Positions 1 through 8,002 of a DNA stretch of 37,381 bases are shown in pieces (the first letter of the stretch is position 1; every line of letters starts with the position of its first letter). The translations under genes and the position numbers were made by a program. The DNA comes from Cetobacterium sp. ZOR0034 (lineage in GTDB: Bacteria > Fusobacteriota > Fusobacteriia > Fusobacteriales > Fusobacteriaceae), in contig NZ_JTLI01000048.1 of assembly GCF_000799075.1 (NCBI RefSeq), positions 1-37,381 of the forward strand, in the 5' to 3' direction. Under the pieces are notes generated by a model. The model made no database searches. It was not told the DNA's origin and was given only the letters and a program-made list of their open reading frames with translations.

Positions 1-34
1 TTTGAAGGTCAATGTCTTTTTCTGTCATACTCAT
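1..34 (-). CDS. 5' end of an outward-reading gene (partial)
   Basis: Only the first eleven codons are inside the window. Read on the minus strand they give MSMTEKDIDLQ, starting at the ATG whose first base is position 34. An AAGGAG ribosome site lies about ten bases upstream (near 46-51), which is why I accept it as a real start. A second in-frame ATG two codons later is an alternative start. The gene is divergent from udk and shares the AT-rich spacer 52-134 with it. The product cannot be identified from eleven residues. Confidence 0.5.
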   Translation of the reverse strand, partial: MSMTEKDIDLQ

Positions 35-134
35 AAAAAATCTTCTCCTTTAAAAACAACTATATCGTAAAGTATACATCAAAAAAAATATATAGTCTAT
101 ATTTATATTATATTTTATTTTTTTTTGAAAAGTG

Positions 135-143
135 TGCTATAAT
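135..143 (+). promoter_or_regulatory. Extended -10 promoter for udk
   Basis: The sequence TGCTATAAT is a perfect extended -10 element (TGn plus TATAAT). No good -35 hexamer lies 17 bases upstream, as is usual for extended -10 promoters. Transcription would start near 150, about 45 bases before the udk start, leaving room for the AGGAGG at 181-186. Confidence 0.6.
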
Positions 144-196
144 ATATAAGATTATAAAAAATTATACGCAGTAACACTTAAGGAGGAAAACAAAAC

Positions 197-829
197 ATGA
201 AAAATTGCATATTGATCGGAGTAGCTGGAGGAAGTGGAAGCGGAAAAACAACTATAGCACATAATTTAGCAAAAGCTTTCAAATCAGAAGACGCAGTACT
301 AGTTGAGCAAGATGCTTATTATAGAGAGCTAACAAACTTATCATTAGAAGAAAAAGCAGCAGTTAACTTTGACCACCCGGATTCTATCGAGTTTGATCTT
401 TTAAAAGAGCATTTAACTAAATTAGTAAACGGAGAGGCTATCGACAGACCTATATACGATTTCACAACTCACTCTAGAAAAGAGGGATGTGTAAGATTAG
501 AGCCTTCTAAAATAATAATCGTTGAGGGAATACTTATATTTGCAGTACCAGAAATCAGAGAGCTGTTCGATGTAAAAATATTCGTAGATACAGACGCAGA
601 TGAAATGATTTTAAGAAGAATTGAAAGAGATATGACAGAGAGAGGAAGAAGTTTCGAATCTGTAAAAAATCAATACTTAAAAACTGTAAAGCCAATGTAC
701 TTAGAGTTCTGTGAGCCGAGTAAGAGATACGCAGATGTGATCATCCCAAGAGGTGGAGAGAACAAAGTTGCAATCGGAATGGTAACAAGTAACTTAAAAA
801 GATTCCTTCAAAAAGGAGTGTTAGGATAA
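197..829 (+). CDS. udk: Uridine kinase (uridine/cytidine kinase)
   Basis: Cytosolic kinase that phosphorylates uridine and cytidine to UMP and CMP in pyrimidine salvage. The 210-residue length is typical of the Udk family. The Walker A loop GVAGGSGSGKTT is at residues 8-19. It is followed by the family's substrate region (VEQDAYYRELT, then FDHPDSIEFD), the IVEGILIF strand and the RRIERDMTERGR lid segment. The ATG at 197 is preceded by a strong AGGAGG at 181-186. The next gene, another nucleoside kinase, begins four bases after the stop, so the two form a nucleoside-salvage operon driven from the extended -10 promoter at 135. Confidence 0.95.
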   Translation: MKNCILIGVAGGSGSGKTTIAHNLAKAFKSEDAVLVEQDAYYRELTNLSLEEKAAVNFDHPDSIEFDLLKEHLTKLVNGEAIDRPIYDFTTHSRKEGCVRLEPSKIIIVEGILIFAVPEIRELFDVKIFVDTDADEMILRRIERDMTERGRSFESVKNQYLKTVKPMYLEFCEPSKRYADVIIPRGGENKVAIGMVTSNLKRFLQKGVLG

Positions 830-833
830 GATT

Positions 834-1451
834 ATGAAAAATGTTATCTGTATAGAGGGAGTTGTTGGAGCTGGAAAGACAACCTTAGGAGAACTATTAG
901 CTAAAGAATTATCTATTGAGTTTTTTCAAGAACCGTATATAGATAACCCTTTTTTAGATAAATTCTATTCAAATAAAGAGAGATACTCATTGCTAAGTCA
1001 GATGTATTTTTTAAACAAAAGAATAGATATAATAGAAGAAGCTTCTAAATTCAATGGATGTATAATGGATAGAAGTATCTTTGGTGATTTTTTATTTGCA
1101 AAGATGCATCTGAAAAATGGTTTCATGAGTGAAGATGAATTCAATTTATATGAATCTTTTTGGAAAAAATTAATATCAGCAAGAGAGAATCCTGTGTTGA
1201 TAGTTTATTTAGAAACAAGTGTAGATAATGCTATAAGAAAGATAAAAGAGAGAGGTAGAGATTTCGAGATGGGTGTCGAGAAAGAGTATTGGAACTCTCT
1301 GAACGAGGAGTATTCGAACTTCTTTAATGAATATAACGACTCAGTTGTTTTAAAAATAAATATAGATAATATGGATATAAGAGATAATGACGAGGATAGA
1401 AAGCTATTTTTTGATATGGTTAAATCTAAATTGAGGGAGCTAAGCCTGTAA
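834..1451 (+). CDS. Deoxynucleoside kinase (dNK/dGK-dAK family)
   Basis: Phosphorylates deoxynucleosides for DNA precursor salvage; which base it prefers cannot be told from sequence alone. The 205-residue protein starts with a P-loop (GVVGAGKTT, residues 9-17). It carries the family-defining DRS motif in MDRSIFGDFLFAK and the arginine-rich lid ERGRDFEMGV. These three features together place it in the deoxyribonucleoside kinase family rather than among thymidylate kinases. It lies four bases after udk and was probably translated from the same mRNA, giving a ribo- and deoxyribo-nucleoside salvage pair. Confidence 0.88.
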   Translation: MKNVICIEGVVGAGKTTLGELLAKELSIEFFQEPYIDNPFLDKFYSNKERYSLLSQMYFLNKRIDIIEEASKFNGCIMDRSIFGDFLFAKMHLKNGFMSEDEFNLYESFWKKLISARENPVLIVYLETSVDNAIRKIKERGRDFEMGVEKEYWNSLNEEYSNFFNEYNDSVVLKINIDNMDIRDNDEDRKLFFDMVKSKLRELSL

Positions 1452-1476
1452 ACTCTCTGAAAATGAGGAATTTACT

Positions 1477-1504
1477 TTGTTTTTTAATATTTTTGTGTTA
1501 AAAT
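1477..1504 (+). promoter_or_regulatory. Promoter for the LysE-type exporter and mnmA
   Basis: TTGTTT at 1477-1482 is followed by a 16-base spacer and TAAAAT at 1499-1504. The -10 is preceded by TG at 1496-1497, making it an extended -10. It sits 48 bases before the preferred ATG at 1552, which argues against translation starting at the upstream in-frame TTG at 1477. Confidence 0.5.
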
Positions 1505-1551
1505 TTAGGAAACAAAACAATTATGGAAATACACTTTTGAGGAGATTGAAT

Positions 1552-2163
1552 ATGATTTTTTTTAAAGGTATAATAACAGGTATAATATTATCTCTTCCGT
1601 TTGGTCCTGTTGGAATCTATTGTATGGAAAAAGCTATGACAGAGGGAGAGAAAAAAGGGTATGTATCGGCACTAGGAATGGTATCAGTAGATGTAATCTA
1701 TGGAATAATATCTTTTCTTTTTATAAGTAGAGTAGATGATTATATATTAAAATATGAAGCTCCGCTACAAGTGTTGATAAGTGTATTTTTGATATTTGTT
1801 GGAAGTAGAAAACTTTTAACTCAACCAGAGATAAAAGAGTCAGAGGATGATAACTACACTTTGGTGCAGGATTATTTCGAGATGTTTTTACTTTCAATAT
1901 TTAATATATCGTCTCTATTAGTTATTGCAGGAATTTATACTTTATTGGGTGTGATAGACTGCGATATAAAAGAGATGACAGTATTAGAGTTAGGAACTGG
2001 AATTGGAATTGGTGGAGCATCAATGTGGTTTGTTACGATGTTTTTAATTCATCATTTTAAAAAGAGAGTGACACGTGACATTTTAATCAAAATCAGTAAA
2101 TTCTCAGGTCTTATAATTCTAATATTTGGAATTGCAACTATTATATTTGCCTTCTACAAATAA
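1552..2163 (+). CDS. LysE-family amino-acid exporter
   Basis: Inner-membrane transporter of the LysE/RhtB superfamily, which exports amino acids or related small molecules. The 203-residue length and six hydrophobic segments fit. The N-terminus has the family pattern GIITGIILSLPFGPVGIYCM, with the conserved proline/glycine motif in helix 1. I chose the ATG at 1552 because GAGGAG (1539-1544) lies seven bases upstream. The in-frame TTG at 1477 would put translation inside the promoter and add 25 non-membrane residues. The mnmA gene follows after 35 bases without a terminator, so the two may be co-transcribed. Substrate unknown. Confidence 0.82.
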   Translation: MIFFKGIITGIILSLPFGPVGIYCMEKAMTEGEKKGYVSALGMVSVDVIYGIISFLFISRVDDYILKYEAPLQVLISVFLIFVGSRKLLTQPEIKESEDDNYTLVQDYFEMFLLSIFNISSLLVIAGIYTLLGVIDCDIKEMTVLELGTGIGIGGASMWFVTMFLIHHFKKRVTRDILIKISKFSGLIILIFGIATIIFAFYK

Positions 2164-2198
2164 TAATAGGAAATAATATTTCTTAAGGATGGTAATTT

Positions 2199-3254
2199 AT
2201 GAACTTAGAGTTTAAAAAAGAGAATGAAAAAAAAGTCATAGCAGTGGCTATGAGTGGTGGTGTTGATTCGTCAACAGTTGCTTATCTTCTAAAAAAACAA
2301 GGTTATACAATTTTTGGTGTAACAATGAAAACTTGTGGTGAAGAGGATAAAGATGCAAAAAGAATATGTGATGATTTAGGAATCGAACATTATCTTTTAG
2401 ATGTTACAAAAGAGTTTGGAAAAGAGGTTATTGATTACTTCGTAGATGAGTATAGCTCAGGAAGAACACCTAACCCTTGTATGGTTTGTAACAGAAAAAT
2501 TAAATTTGGAAAGCTTATAGAGTTTGCAAGAGAAAAGGGAGCAGAGGCTTTAGCAACTGGTCACTATGCAAACATAATTGATGGAACTTTAGCAATCGGT
2601 GACGATATGAATAAGGATCAAGTATATTTCCTTTCTCAAATTAAAAAAGAAAATTTAGATTATATAATATTCCCTATCGGAAAGATGGAAAAACCAGCAG
2701 TTAGAGAATTAGCAAAAGATCTTGGTGTAAGAGTTTACGCTAAAAGAGATTCGCAAGAGATTTGTTTCGTTGAGGATGGAAAATTAAAAGAGTTCTTAAT
2801 GGATAAAACTGATGGTAAAATAGGAAGACCTGGTAAAATAGTTGACTTAAATGGAAAAACTTTAGGAAAACATAACGGTTTAGCTTTCTATACAATCGGA
2901 CAAAGAAAAGGATTAGGAATCGCATCAGCAAACCCACTTTATGTAGTAGCTTTAGATAAAAAGAATAATACTGTAATAGTTGGAGATAATGATGATTTAA
3001 TGAGAGATAGCCTTATAGCTAATAGTTTAAATCTATTTTTAGTAAATGAAGTTAAAGAGTTAGACGGAATGAACTGTTTTGTAAAAGCTCGTTCAAGAGA
3101 TAGACTTCATCCTTGTACAGTAAAAGTTATTGATAATGATGTTATCGAAGTGATCTTCACTGAAGATAATATAAGAGCAGTAACTCCAGGACAAGGAGCA
3201 GTTTTATATACTGAGGATGGAAAAGTTATAGCGAGTTCTTTCATAATTAAATAA
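2199..3254 (+). CDS. mnmA: tRNA-specific 2-thiouridylase
   Basis: Inserts sulphur at C2 of U34 in tRNA for Lys, Glu and Gln, using ATP activation and a relayed persulphide. The 351-residue length is normal. The PP-loop MSGGVDSS is at residues 18-25. The two catalytic cysteines are visible as C97 in NPCMVCNRKIKF and C189 in SQEICFVEDG, and ATGHYAN lies between them. The C-terminal beta-barrel with GQRKGLGI and TPGQGAV is complete. A rho-independent terminator at 3273-3312 closes the transcript. Confidence 0.95.
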   Translation: MNLEFKKENEKKVIAVAMSGGVDSSTVAYLLKKQGYTIFGVTMKTCGEEDKDAKRICDDLGIEHYLLDVTKEFGKEVIDYFVDEYSSGRTPNPCMVCNRKIKFGKLIEFAREKGAEALATGHYANIIDGTLAIGDDMNKDQVYFLSQIKKENLDYIIFPIGKMEKPAVRELAKDLGVRVYAKRDSQEICFVEDGKLKEFLMDKTDGKIGRPGKIVDLNGKTLGKHNGLAFYTIGQRKGLGIASANPLYVVALDKKNNTVIVGDNDDLMRDSLIANSLNLFLVNEVKELDGMNCFVKARSRDRLHPCTVKVIDNDVIEVIFTEDNIRAVTPGQGAVLYTEDGKVIASSFIIK

Positions 3255-3272
3255 AAACGGCAATAAAATTTG

Positions 3273-3312
3273 AACCTGTAAAGTAGATTTAGTCTTTTTA
3301 CAGGTTTTTTTT
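3273..3312 (+). terminator. Rho-independent terminator after mnmA
   Basis: Perfect 10-bp arms AACCTGTAAA (3273-3282) and TTTACAGGTT (3297-3306), a 14-base loop, and a T-run that continues to 3312. Confidence 0.85.
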
Positions 3313-3333
3313 ATATTTTTTGAAAGAATATGC

Positions 3334-3362
3334 TTGTTAAATAGCTAAAATTAAGATATACT
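3334..3362 (+). promoter_or_regulatory. Promoter for the SIR2-like/alarmone synthetase pair
   Basis: TTGTTA (3334-3339), a 17-base spacer and TATACT (3357-3362). Spacing is ideal and both hexamers are close to consensus. The start would be near 3369, about 39 bases before the chosen ATG. Together with the terminators at 3273 and 6001 it defines a self-contained two-gene unit. Confidence 0.55.
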
Positions 3363-3407
3363 TATATTGCCAAAGTGTTATTTTTTTTAAGAAAGAGAGG
3401 TGTTACT

Positions 3408-4235
3408 ATGAGTTTTTTCAATAAATTTAATGATACAGATAAAATAAATCTTTTCTTAGGAGATTTCTTGGTTAGACAAGCTGGTTATCCCACAAGAAGA
3501 GAGTTAGCAAAACTGTTAATGAAAGATATGAAAGAAAATATAAAAGGCTACATTAGAGATGAAAACTCTTTATTCCAAGTTAGTCAAGTTTACTTAGATG
3601 GCGTTGTTAGCAGTAGAAGTTCATTATTGAGAAAAATCAAAAATTTGTATGAAACAAATAGAGAGACTTCAGAATTACTAAATGTTTTTTCTGAGAGCGA
3701 TAAAATAAATGCTGTTTTTTCTACAGATTACGATATAGTTTTAGATGATATAAATTCAAGTAAGGTAGTAAAAATATTACCAACAGATGAAAATATATGT
3801 ACAGCATTAAACGGAGAGATCAAGCATTACAAAGTGTTAGGAGATGTAAATAGACATGAAAAATTGTTTGTTTCTATTCAAGATTATAGAAAACTAAATG
3901 TTTTAGATTTCTATAAAAATTTCTTTAACAACATAAGAGAGGATATAAAAACATATCCGACGCTAATTTTAGGATTAGATTTAAATAATATAGATTTTAT
4001 TGACATGTTAGAATCAATATTATCTACGATAGAGAAAAGAGATATTATCTATGCAGTGAGCAACTCAAATGTTTTAAAAACAAAAACAATCGAAAGATTG
4101 AATGAGTTAGGAATTAAACTGTTACCTCATAGTGAAGAGGAGTTCTTTAAAGAACTGAAATGTTATCTTTGCTCAGAGGAGTTAGAGGAATCTGAATTAC
4201 AAGAGGCATATATTGGAAAAAAGCTCTTTCGGTAA
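3408..4235 (+). CDS. SIR2-like protein, zero-frame product (N-terminal part)
   Basis: The 275-residue zero-frame product has the layout of the SIR2-like superfamily: a Rossmann start (INLFLGDFLVRQAGYPTRRE, 13-31), a mid motif FSTDYDIVLDD (104-114) and a later VLGDVN (143-148). In active members these positions read GAG, TTNYD and HG. Here they read GDF, STDYD and LG, so the NAD-binding and catalytic residues are replaced and the domain is probably inactive. I chose the ATG at 3408 because of the purine-rich GAGAGGTG just upstream; an in-frame start at 3375 lacks this. The frame ends four codons after an A_AAA_AAG heptamer (4217-4223), while the -1 frame stays open for another 324 codons. It is therefore either the short product of a programmed frameshift or the upstream half of a broken gene. 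Confidence 0.75.
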   Translation: MSFFNKFNDTDKINLFLGDFLVRQAGYPTRRELAKLLMKDMKENIKGYIRDENSLFQVSQVYLDGVVSSRSSLLRKIKNLYETNRETSELLNVFSESDKINAVFSTDYDIVLDDINSSKVVKILPTDENICTALNGEIKHYKVLGDVNRHEKLFVSIQDYRKLNVLDFYKNFFNNIREDIKTYPTLILGLDLNNIDFIDMLESILSTIEKRDIIYAVSNSNVLKTKTIERLNELGIKLLPHSEEEFFKELKCYLCSEELEESELQEAYIGKKLFR

Positions 4236-4252
4236 TTTCAGAAGATTCTGAA
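4203..4252 (+). promoter_or_regulatory. Candidate programmed -1 ribosomal frameshift signal
   Basis: The zero-frame codons are GGA AAA AAG CTC TTT CGG TAA, so the heptamer A_AAA_AAG (4217-4223) is phased exactly as in the Escherichia coli dnaX -1 site. A Shine-Dalgarno-like GAGG (4203-4206) ends ten bases upstream, a spacing like the dnaX stimulator. A small hairpin follows, TTCAGA (4237-4242) and TCTGAA (4247-4252) around a four-base loop. It starts 13 bases after the heptamer, farther than usual. Slippage moves the ribosome into the open downstream frame at GCT (4223). The alternative is one A lost from an original A7 tract, by mutation or sequencing error. Confidence 0.55.
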
Positions 4253-5197
4253 GCAGAAACATGTGATGAGATAGTAGAGGTAGAAACAGAAACAGTTTTA
4301 GAAACTATAGAGGAAGTTTTAGAAGAGGAACATTCTGAAGTAGTTGAGTTGCCTATAGTATCAGTATCAGATGTTACAAAAAGAGAGCCAGAGGTATTAG
4401 AGGTTAAAAATGAAGATTTTAAATTGATGGAGAGTGCTTTAGAGATAAGGTATAGCTCTTTAAAATTGGATAGGTTACCAATTGAATTTTCAACTATAAA
4501 GGATATGAAAAATCAAAATCTAATAAAAACTTTTGGGATTACCGATTTAAAAATTGACGAATTACATTTAAAAGAATGTAGCAGTAGAATCGTTGAAATA
4601 AATAAGAGGAAATATTTAGAACTAAAGAACAGAGAGTTTAAGTTAGGTTTAGAGATAGACTTAAAAGAGGATGGCTCTTTTAATACGGTTGTAAATAATT
4701 ACTACTATAAAATATTTAAAAATAATAATGTAAAAAGATTCCTGTTCAATGTGAAGCTTTTAAAAGAGATTTTTGTTGGACATCTTATCGAATTAAAGGG
4801 TGAACTATTAACAGGAAAAGTTTCTTTTGAAAATAGAATTGAAGTTATGAAACTAGATCTATTAGAAAAAGAGATTTTAGAGTTAGGAGAGGCTAAAAAA
4901 GAGAGATTACTTCAAGAGGAGAATTCATTATACTCACTAGCCCTTTTAAATGTAATAGATAAAACACCAGTACTACAAAGCTGGATAAACTTCAGATGTG
5001 ACTTGGATAGAGTTGAATTTATCGAAGGAGACAAGATATCTGTTGAAAGAGTTCATATTATTAGAGGAAATGACTTTAATATTAGAGAAAGAATAGTTAC
5101 TACTTCTCCAATAGAGGCGAGAGAGCTAAAACAAACAGAAGTAGTTGCTTACAGAAAAACTTGTGAAATTTCACTAGAAAAGATACCTAGAAAATAG
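4223..5197 (+). CDS. -1 frame extension of the SIR2-like protein (unknown C-terminal domain)
   Basis: This is an open frame of 324 codons with no stop and no convincing start of its own. The first possible start is a TTG at 4349 with a weak ribosome site, yet the frame is already protein-like upstream of it. It begins with an acidic linker of about 40 residues rich in Glu and Val (through TTG 4349) and then enters a folded-looking domain with no family I recognise. Joined at 4223 to the upstream frame it would make a protein of about 596 residues. Near residue 460 of the fusion it has alternating hydrophobic segments but no membrane helix. The alarmone synthetase follows closely, with its ribosome site right after this stop. 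I cannot assign a function. Confidence 0.65.
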   Translation, partial: ALSVISEDSEAETCDEIVEVETETVLETIEEVLEEEHSEVVELPIVSVSDVTKREPEVLEVKNEDFKLMESALEIRYSSLKLDRLPIEFSTIKDMKNQNLIKTFGITDLKIDELHLKECSSRIVEINKRKYLELKNREFKLGLEIDLKEDGSFNTVVNNYYYKIFKNNNVKRFLFNVKLLKEIFVGHLIELKGELLTGKVSFENRIEVMKLDLLEKEILELGEAKKERLLQEENSLYSLALLNVIDKTPVLQSWINFRCDLDRVEFIEGDKISVERVHIIRGNDFNIRERIVTTSPIEARELKQTEVVAYRKTCEISLEKIPRK

Positions 5198-5216
5198 TAA
5201 AGAGGTGTTTATTTTG

Positions 5217-6002
5217 ATGTTAAACAGTAATATAAACAGGGAAGAATTTTTCAAAATATTCTCAATAACTGAAGAGTATTTTGAATCTACAGGTTTAGAT
5301 TGGGATGAACTTATGAAGATTTATGCTGACTATTTAAAACTGGTTCCTTATTTAGAAAAAGAAGCTGAGCATATAGTTTCTAAGCTAATTGATAGCGTGG
5401 GAGTTCACTCAGTGAGAAGAAGAGTTAAAAAAGCGACACACCTTGTAGAAAAGATTATAAGAAAGGGTCGTAAATACGCAGATCGTGGAATAAATGCTGA
5501 AAACTATAAAGAGATTATCACTGACCTTATAGGAATACGTGTGCTACATCTATTTAAAGATGACTGGCGTGGAATTCATGGAGAGATTACGAAACTTTGG
5601 GATACAAAAGAGACTCCTCAGATTAATATAAGAAGAGGGGACTATAATATTCAAGATTTAAAAAATACTATTCAAGACTTAGATTGTGAGATTATAGTGA
5701 GAGATCATGGTTATAGATCTATTCATTATTTGATTGGAGTTCCAGTTACAAAACAAGATGAGGTACTTGTAGAGATACAAGTTAGAACGGTGTTTGAAGA
5801 AGCTTGGAGTGAGATAGATCATTTGATGAGATATCCATATGATGTAGATAATCCTATTATAACTGAATATCTTGGAATTTTTAACAGACTTGTTGGAAGT
5901 GCCGATGAAATGGGAACGTTTATAAAGAAAATAAAAAAGGAGTTCTCTAACGGAAAAGGTTTAGAGGATAACTTTAGAGAGTTGGATTTAAAATTCAAAT
6001 AA
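5217..6002 (+). CDS. Small alarmone synthetase (RelA/SpoT synthetase domain only)
   Basis: A (p)ppGpp synthetase-type protein of 261 residues with no HD hydrolase, TGS or ACT domain, so a single-domain small alarmone synthetase somewhat longer than RelP/RelQ. Visible motifs are the basic ATP-site helix (RRRVKKATHLVEKIIRKGRK, 67-86), DLIGIRV (103-109) with the metal-binding Asp, HGYRSIHY (164-171) for guanosine binding, and EIQVRTVFEEAW (186-197) with the second catalytic Glu. All key residues appear intact. The ATG at 5217 has GAGGTG at 5202-5207 nine bases upstream. The gene follows the SIR2-like frame at 5197 closely and ends in the arm of a terminator, so the two are one transcription unit. 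Its physiological role (housekeeping alarmone, or toxin-like) is open. Confidence 0.85.
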   Translation: MLNSNINREEFFKIFSITEEYFESTGLDWDELMKIYADYLKLVPYLEKEAEHIVSKLIDSVGVHSVRRRVKKATHLVEKIIRKGRKYADRGINAENYKEIITDLIGIRVLHLFKDDWRGIHGEITKLWDTKETPQINIRRGDYNIQDLKNTIQDLDCEIIVRDHGYRSIHYLIGVPVTKQDEVLVEIQVRTVFEEAWSEIDHLMRYPYDVDNPIITEYLGIFNRLVGSADEMGTFIKKIKKEFSNGKGLEDNFRELDLKFK

Positions 6003-6031
6003 AGAGAAGAGTTTAGACTCTTCTCTTTTTT
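6001..6031 (+). terminator. Terminator overlapping the alarmone synthetase stop codon
   Basis: A perfect 12-bp stem, AAAGAGAAGAGT (6001-6012) with ACTCTTCTCTTT (6017-6028), around a TTAG loop, then more T. The left arm includes the last two bases of the stop codon. The cls start lies only 25 bases after the hairpin and no promoter is visible between them, so the next operon may partly depend on read-through. Confidence 0.88.
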
Positions 6032-6055
6032 CTAAAAAAATTAGAGGTGAGTTAT

Positions 6056-7477
6056 GTGAAAGAGATATTGATAGCATTAAAAGACTACTTAGTTTTTGTA
6101 AATATTATATTCGCAATAATCATTATATTTTTTGAAAGAAAGAGACCTGTGTTTACTCTTTTTTGGATAACCATACTACTATTGACATCATATTTTGGAT
6201 TTATAGTTTATCTTTTTTTTGGCGTTAGTTTTAAAAAGAGAAGAGCTTTGGCAAAATATTATTTAAAAAGTAGCCATGAATATTCAAAAAGTTTAAATAA
6301 GAAATCAATGGTAAGCATAAAAAAATGGCTTGGATTAAGCAGATATTTAGATGGGGTTCTTTTAGGTAAAATGACTCACAACAACAGTTTTATTTTCTAT
6401 CGTAAAAACGAATATTTTTTTAATAGTTTAACTTTGGCTATTAAAAATGCAAAAAGATACATCTATATGGAGTATTATATATTTGATGATGATGAGGTTG
6501 GTGGACCTATATATGATTTACTTTTAGAGCGTGCAAAAGATGGTGTTGAAATAAAAATAATTGTAGATGGAGCTGGAACGAGGGGTGTTTCTAAAAAAAG
6601 AATTGAAACTCTGAGAAAAGCAGGCATTATGATAGAGATATTTTTTCCATCGTATTTCCCATTTATAAAGATTGGGAATTTGAGAGCAAACTATAGAGAC
6701 CATAGAAAAATAACTCTTGTAGATAATGAACTTTGTTTTTCTGGTGGCTTGAATATAGGAAAGGATTATATTGGAAAAGGGCGACTTGGAAAGTGGCAAG
6801 ATATAGGTTTTTCAATTAAAGGTGAGGCTATTATAGATTATCTTCATGAGTTTGAAAGAAGTTGGAAATTTTTGAAAAAAGACACAACAGATATTTTTGA
6901 AAATCCAACTTTACAAAAAAGAGAGTACCAGCTGACACCTATTCAAGTTGTAAGCTCAGGGCCGAATTATGAGTTTCATACAATAAAGGATACAATTTTA
7001 ACTTTGATAATAAAAGCTGAAAAAAGTATACATATACAAACGCCATATTTTATTCCGGATGAACCAATTTTAGAAGCTTTAAAAGGAGCGCTTGTTTCAG
7101 GAATAAAAGTTAAGATTGTTATTCCGAGTGTTGGAGATCACGCTTTTGTCTACTGGGCAAACCAATATTTTTATGGTGAGTTGATTGAACTAGGAGCAGA
7201 GGTTTATAAGTATAAGGATGGATTTATTCACAGTAAACTTATTGTGGTAGATGGAGAGATCGCACTTGTAGGAACAGCAAACTTTGATTATAGAAGTATG
7301 TATCAAAATTTTGAGATAAGCTTACTAATTTTAGGAAGTAGTATAACAGAGCTAGAAAATAGAATCAAATCTGATATATTAGAATCAAAAAAAGTAACTT
7401 TGAAAGAGTATAGAGAAAGAGGAAAAAAAGATAGAGTGCTAGAATCTATATCGAAACTGATAGCACCGATACTATAA
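6056..7477 (+). CDS. cls: Cardiolipin synthase (two-PLD-motif type)
   Basis: Inner-membrane enzyme that joins two phosphatidylglycerols, or related lipids, into cardiolipin. The 473-residue protein has two N-terminal membrane helices (about residues 10-28 and 33-58), as in the PLD-nuclease N-terminal domain. The two HKD motifs follow: HRKITLVDNELCFSGG (about 216-231) and HSKLIVVDGEIALVGT (about 392-407). Start choice: GAGGTGA at 6044-6050 is the ribosome site, so the GTG at 6056 five bases later is more likely than the GTG at 6047, which lies inside that site. The gene is the first of a nine-gene run ending at 18191. Confidence 0.9.
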   Translation: MKEILIALKDYLVFVNIIFAIIIIFFERKRPVFTLFWITILLLTSYFGFIVYLFFGVSFKKRRALAKYYLKSSHEYSKSLNKKSMVSIKKWLGLSRYLDGVLLGKMTHNNSFIFYRKNEYFFNSLTLAIKNAKRYIYMEYYIFDDDEVGGPIYDLLLERAKDGVEIKIIVDGAGTRGVSKKRIETLRKAGIMIEIFFPSYFPFIKIGNLRANYRDHRKITLVDNELCFSGGLNIGKDYIGKGRLGKWQDIGFSIKGEAIIDYLHEFERSWKFLKKDTTDIFENPTLQKREYQLTPIQVVSSGPNYEFHTIKDTILTLIIKAEKSIHIQTPYFIPDEPILEALKGALVSGIKVKIVIPSVGDHAFVYWANQYFYGELIELGAEVYKYKDGFIHSKLIVVDGEIALVGTANFDYRSMYQNFEISLLILGSSITELENRIKSDILESKKVTLKEYRERGKKDRVLESISKLIAPIL

Positions 7478-7490
7478 AAAGGAGATAGAG

Positions 7491-7994
7491 ATGATAAGAG
7501 TAGCTATAATAACATTGAGTGATAAGGGTTCAAGAGGAGAGAGAATAGATGTAACTGGAGAGAAATTAAAAGAGATTTTCGAAAGTCATAAAAACTATGA
7601 AAATGTTTACTATAATATGTTACCAGATACATATGAGGAGATTTGTGAGGAGTTAAAAAAACTAGCAGATGAGGATGTTGCAGATTTGATTGTAACAAAT
7701 GGAGGAACTGGTTTTTCAAAGAGAGATGTGACACCTGAAGCAACTCTCGCAGTTATAGAGAGAGAAGCTCCTGGAGTAGCAGAGTACATGAGAGCAAAAT
7801 CATTTGAGATAACACCTAAAGCTATGTTGAGTAGAGCAAGATGTGGGATAAGAAAAGGAAGTTTAATTTTAAATCTTCCAGGAAGTCCAAAAGGAGCAAC
7901 TGAAAATCTAAATTTTGTTATAGATGCTTTAGTTCATGGAATTGAAATATTAAAGGGAGTAGCTATAGAGTGTGCAACACCTATGAAAAAATAG
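7491..7994 (+). CDS. mogA: MogA/MoaB-type molybdopterin adenylyltransferase
   Basis: A MogA/MoaB-fold protein of 167 residues, the class that adenylylates molybdopterin before metal insertion. Diagnostic stretches are the N-terminal VAIITLSDKGSRGERID, TNGGTGFSKRDVTPEA (69-84) and the later LPGSPKGA substrate loop. An AAGGAGA lies just before the ATG. No other molybdenum-cofactor genes are in the window; its neighbours are lipid synthesis and DNA repair. Either the rest of the pathway is elsewhere or the fold has been kept for another role. Co-transcription with cls (13-base gap) and addB (8-base gap) is very likely. Confidence 0.88.
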   Translation: MIRVAIITLSDKGSRGERIDVTGEKLKEIFESHKNYENVYYNMLPDTYEEICEELKKLADEDVADLIVTNGGTGFSKRDVTPEATLAVIEREAPGVAEYMRAKSFEITPKAMLSRARCGIRKGSLILNLPGSPKGATENLNFVIDALVHGIEILKGVAIECATPMKK

Positions 7995-8002
7995 GAGGAA
8001 AA

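Noticed and set aside
1477..1551. N-terminal extension of the LysE-type exporter from a TTG
   Set aside because: It overlaps the predicted promoter, lacks a ribosome site and adds non-membrane residues before the family's usual start. The ATG at 1552 has GAGGAG.
4349..5197. The downstream SIR2-region frame as an independent gene starting at TTG 4349
   Set aside because: The frame is already open and protein-like upstream to 4223, and the TTG has no convincing ribosome site. A frameshift join explains it better.
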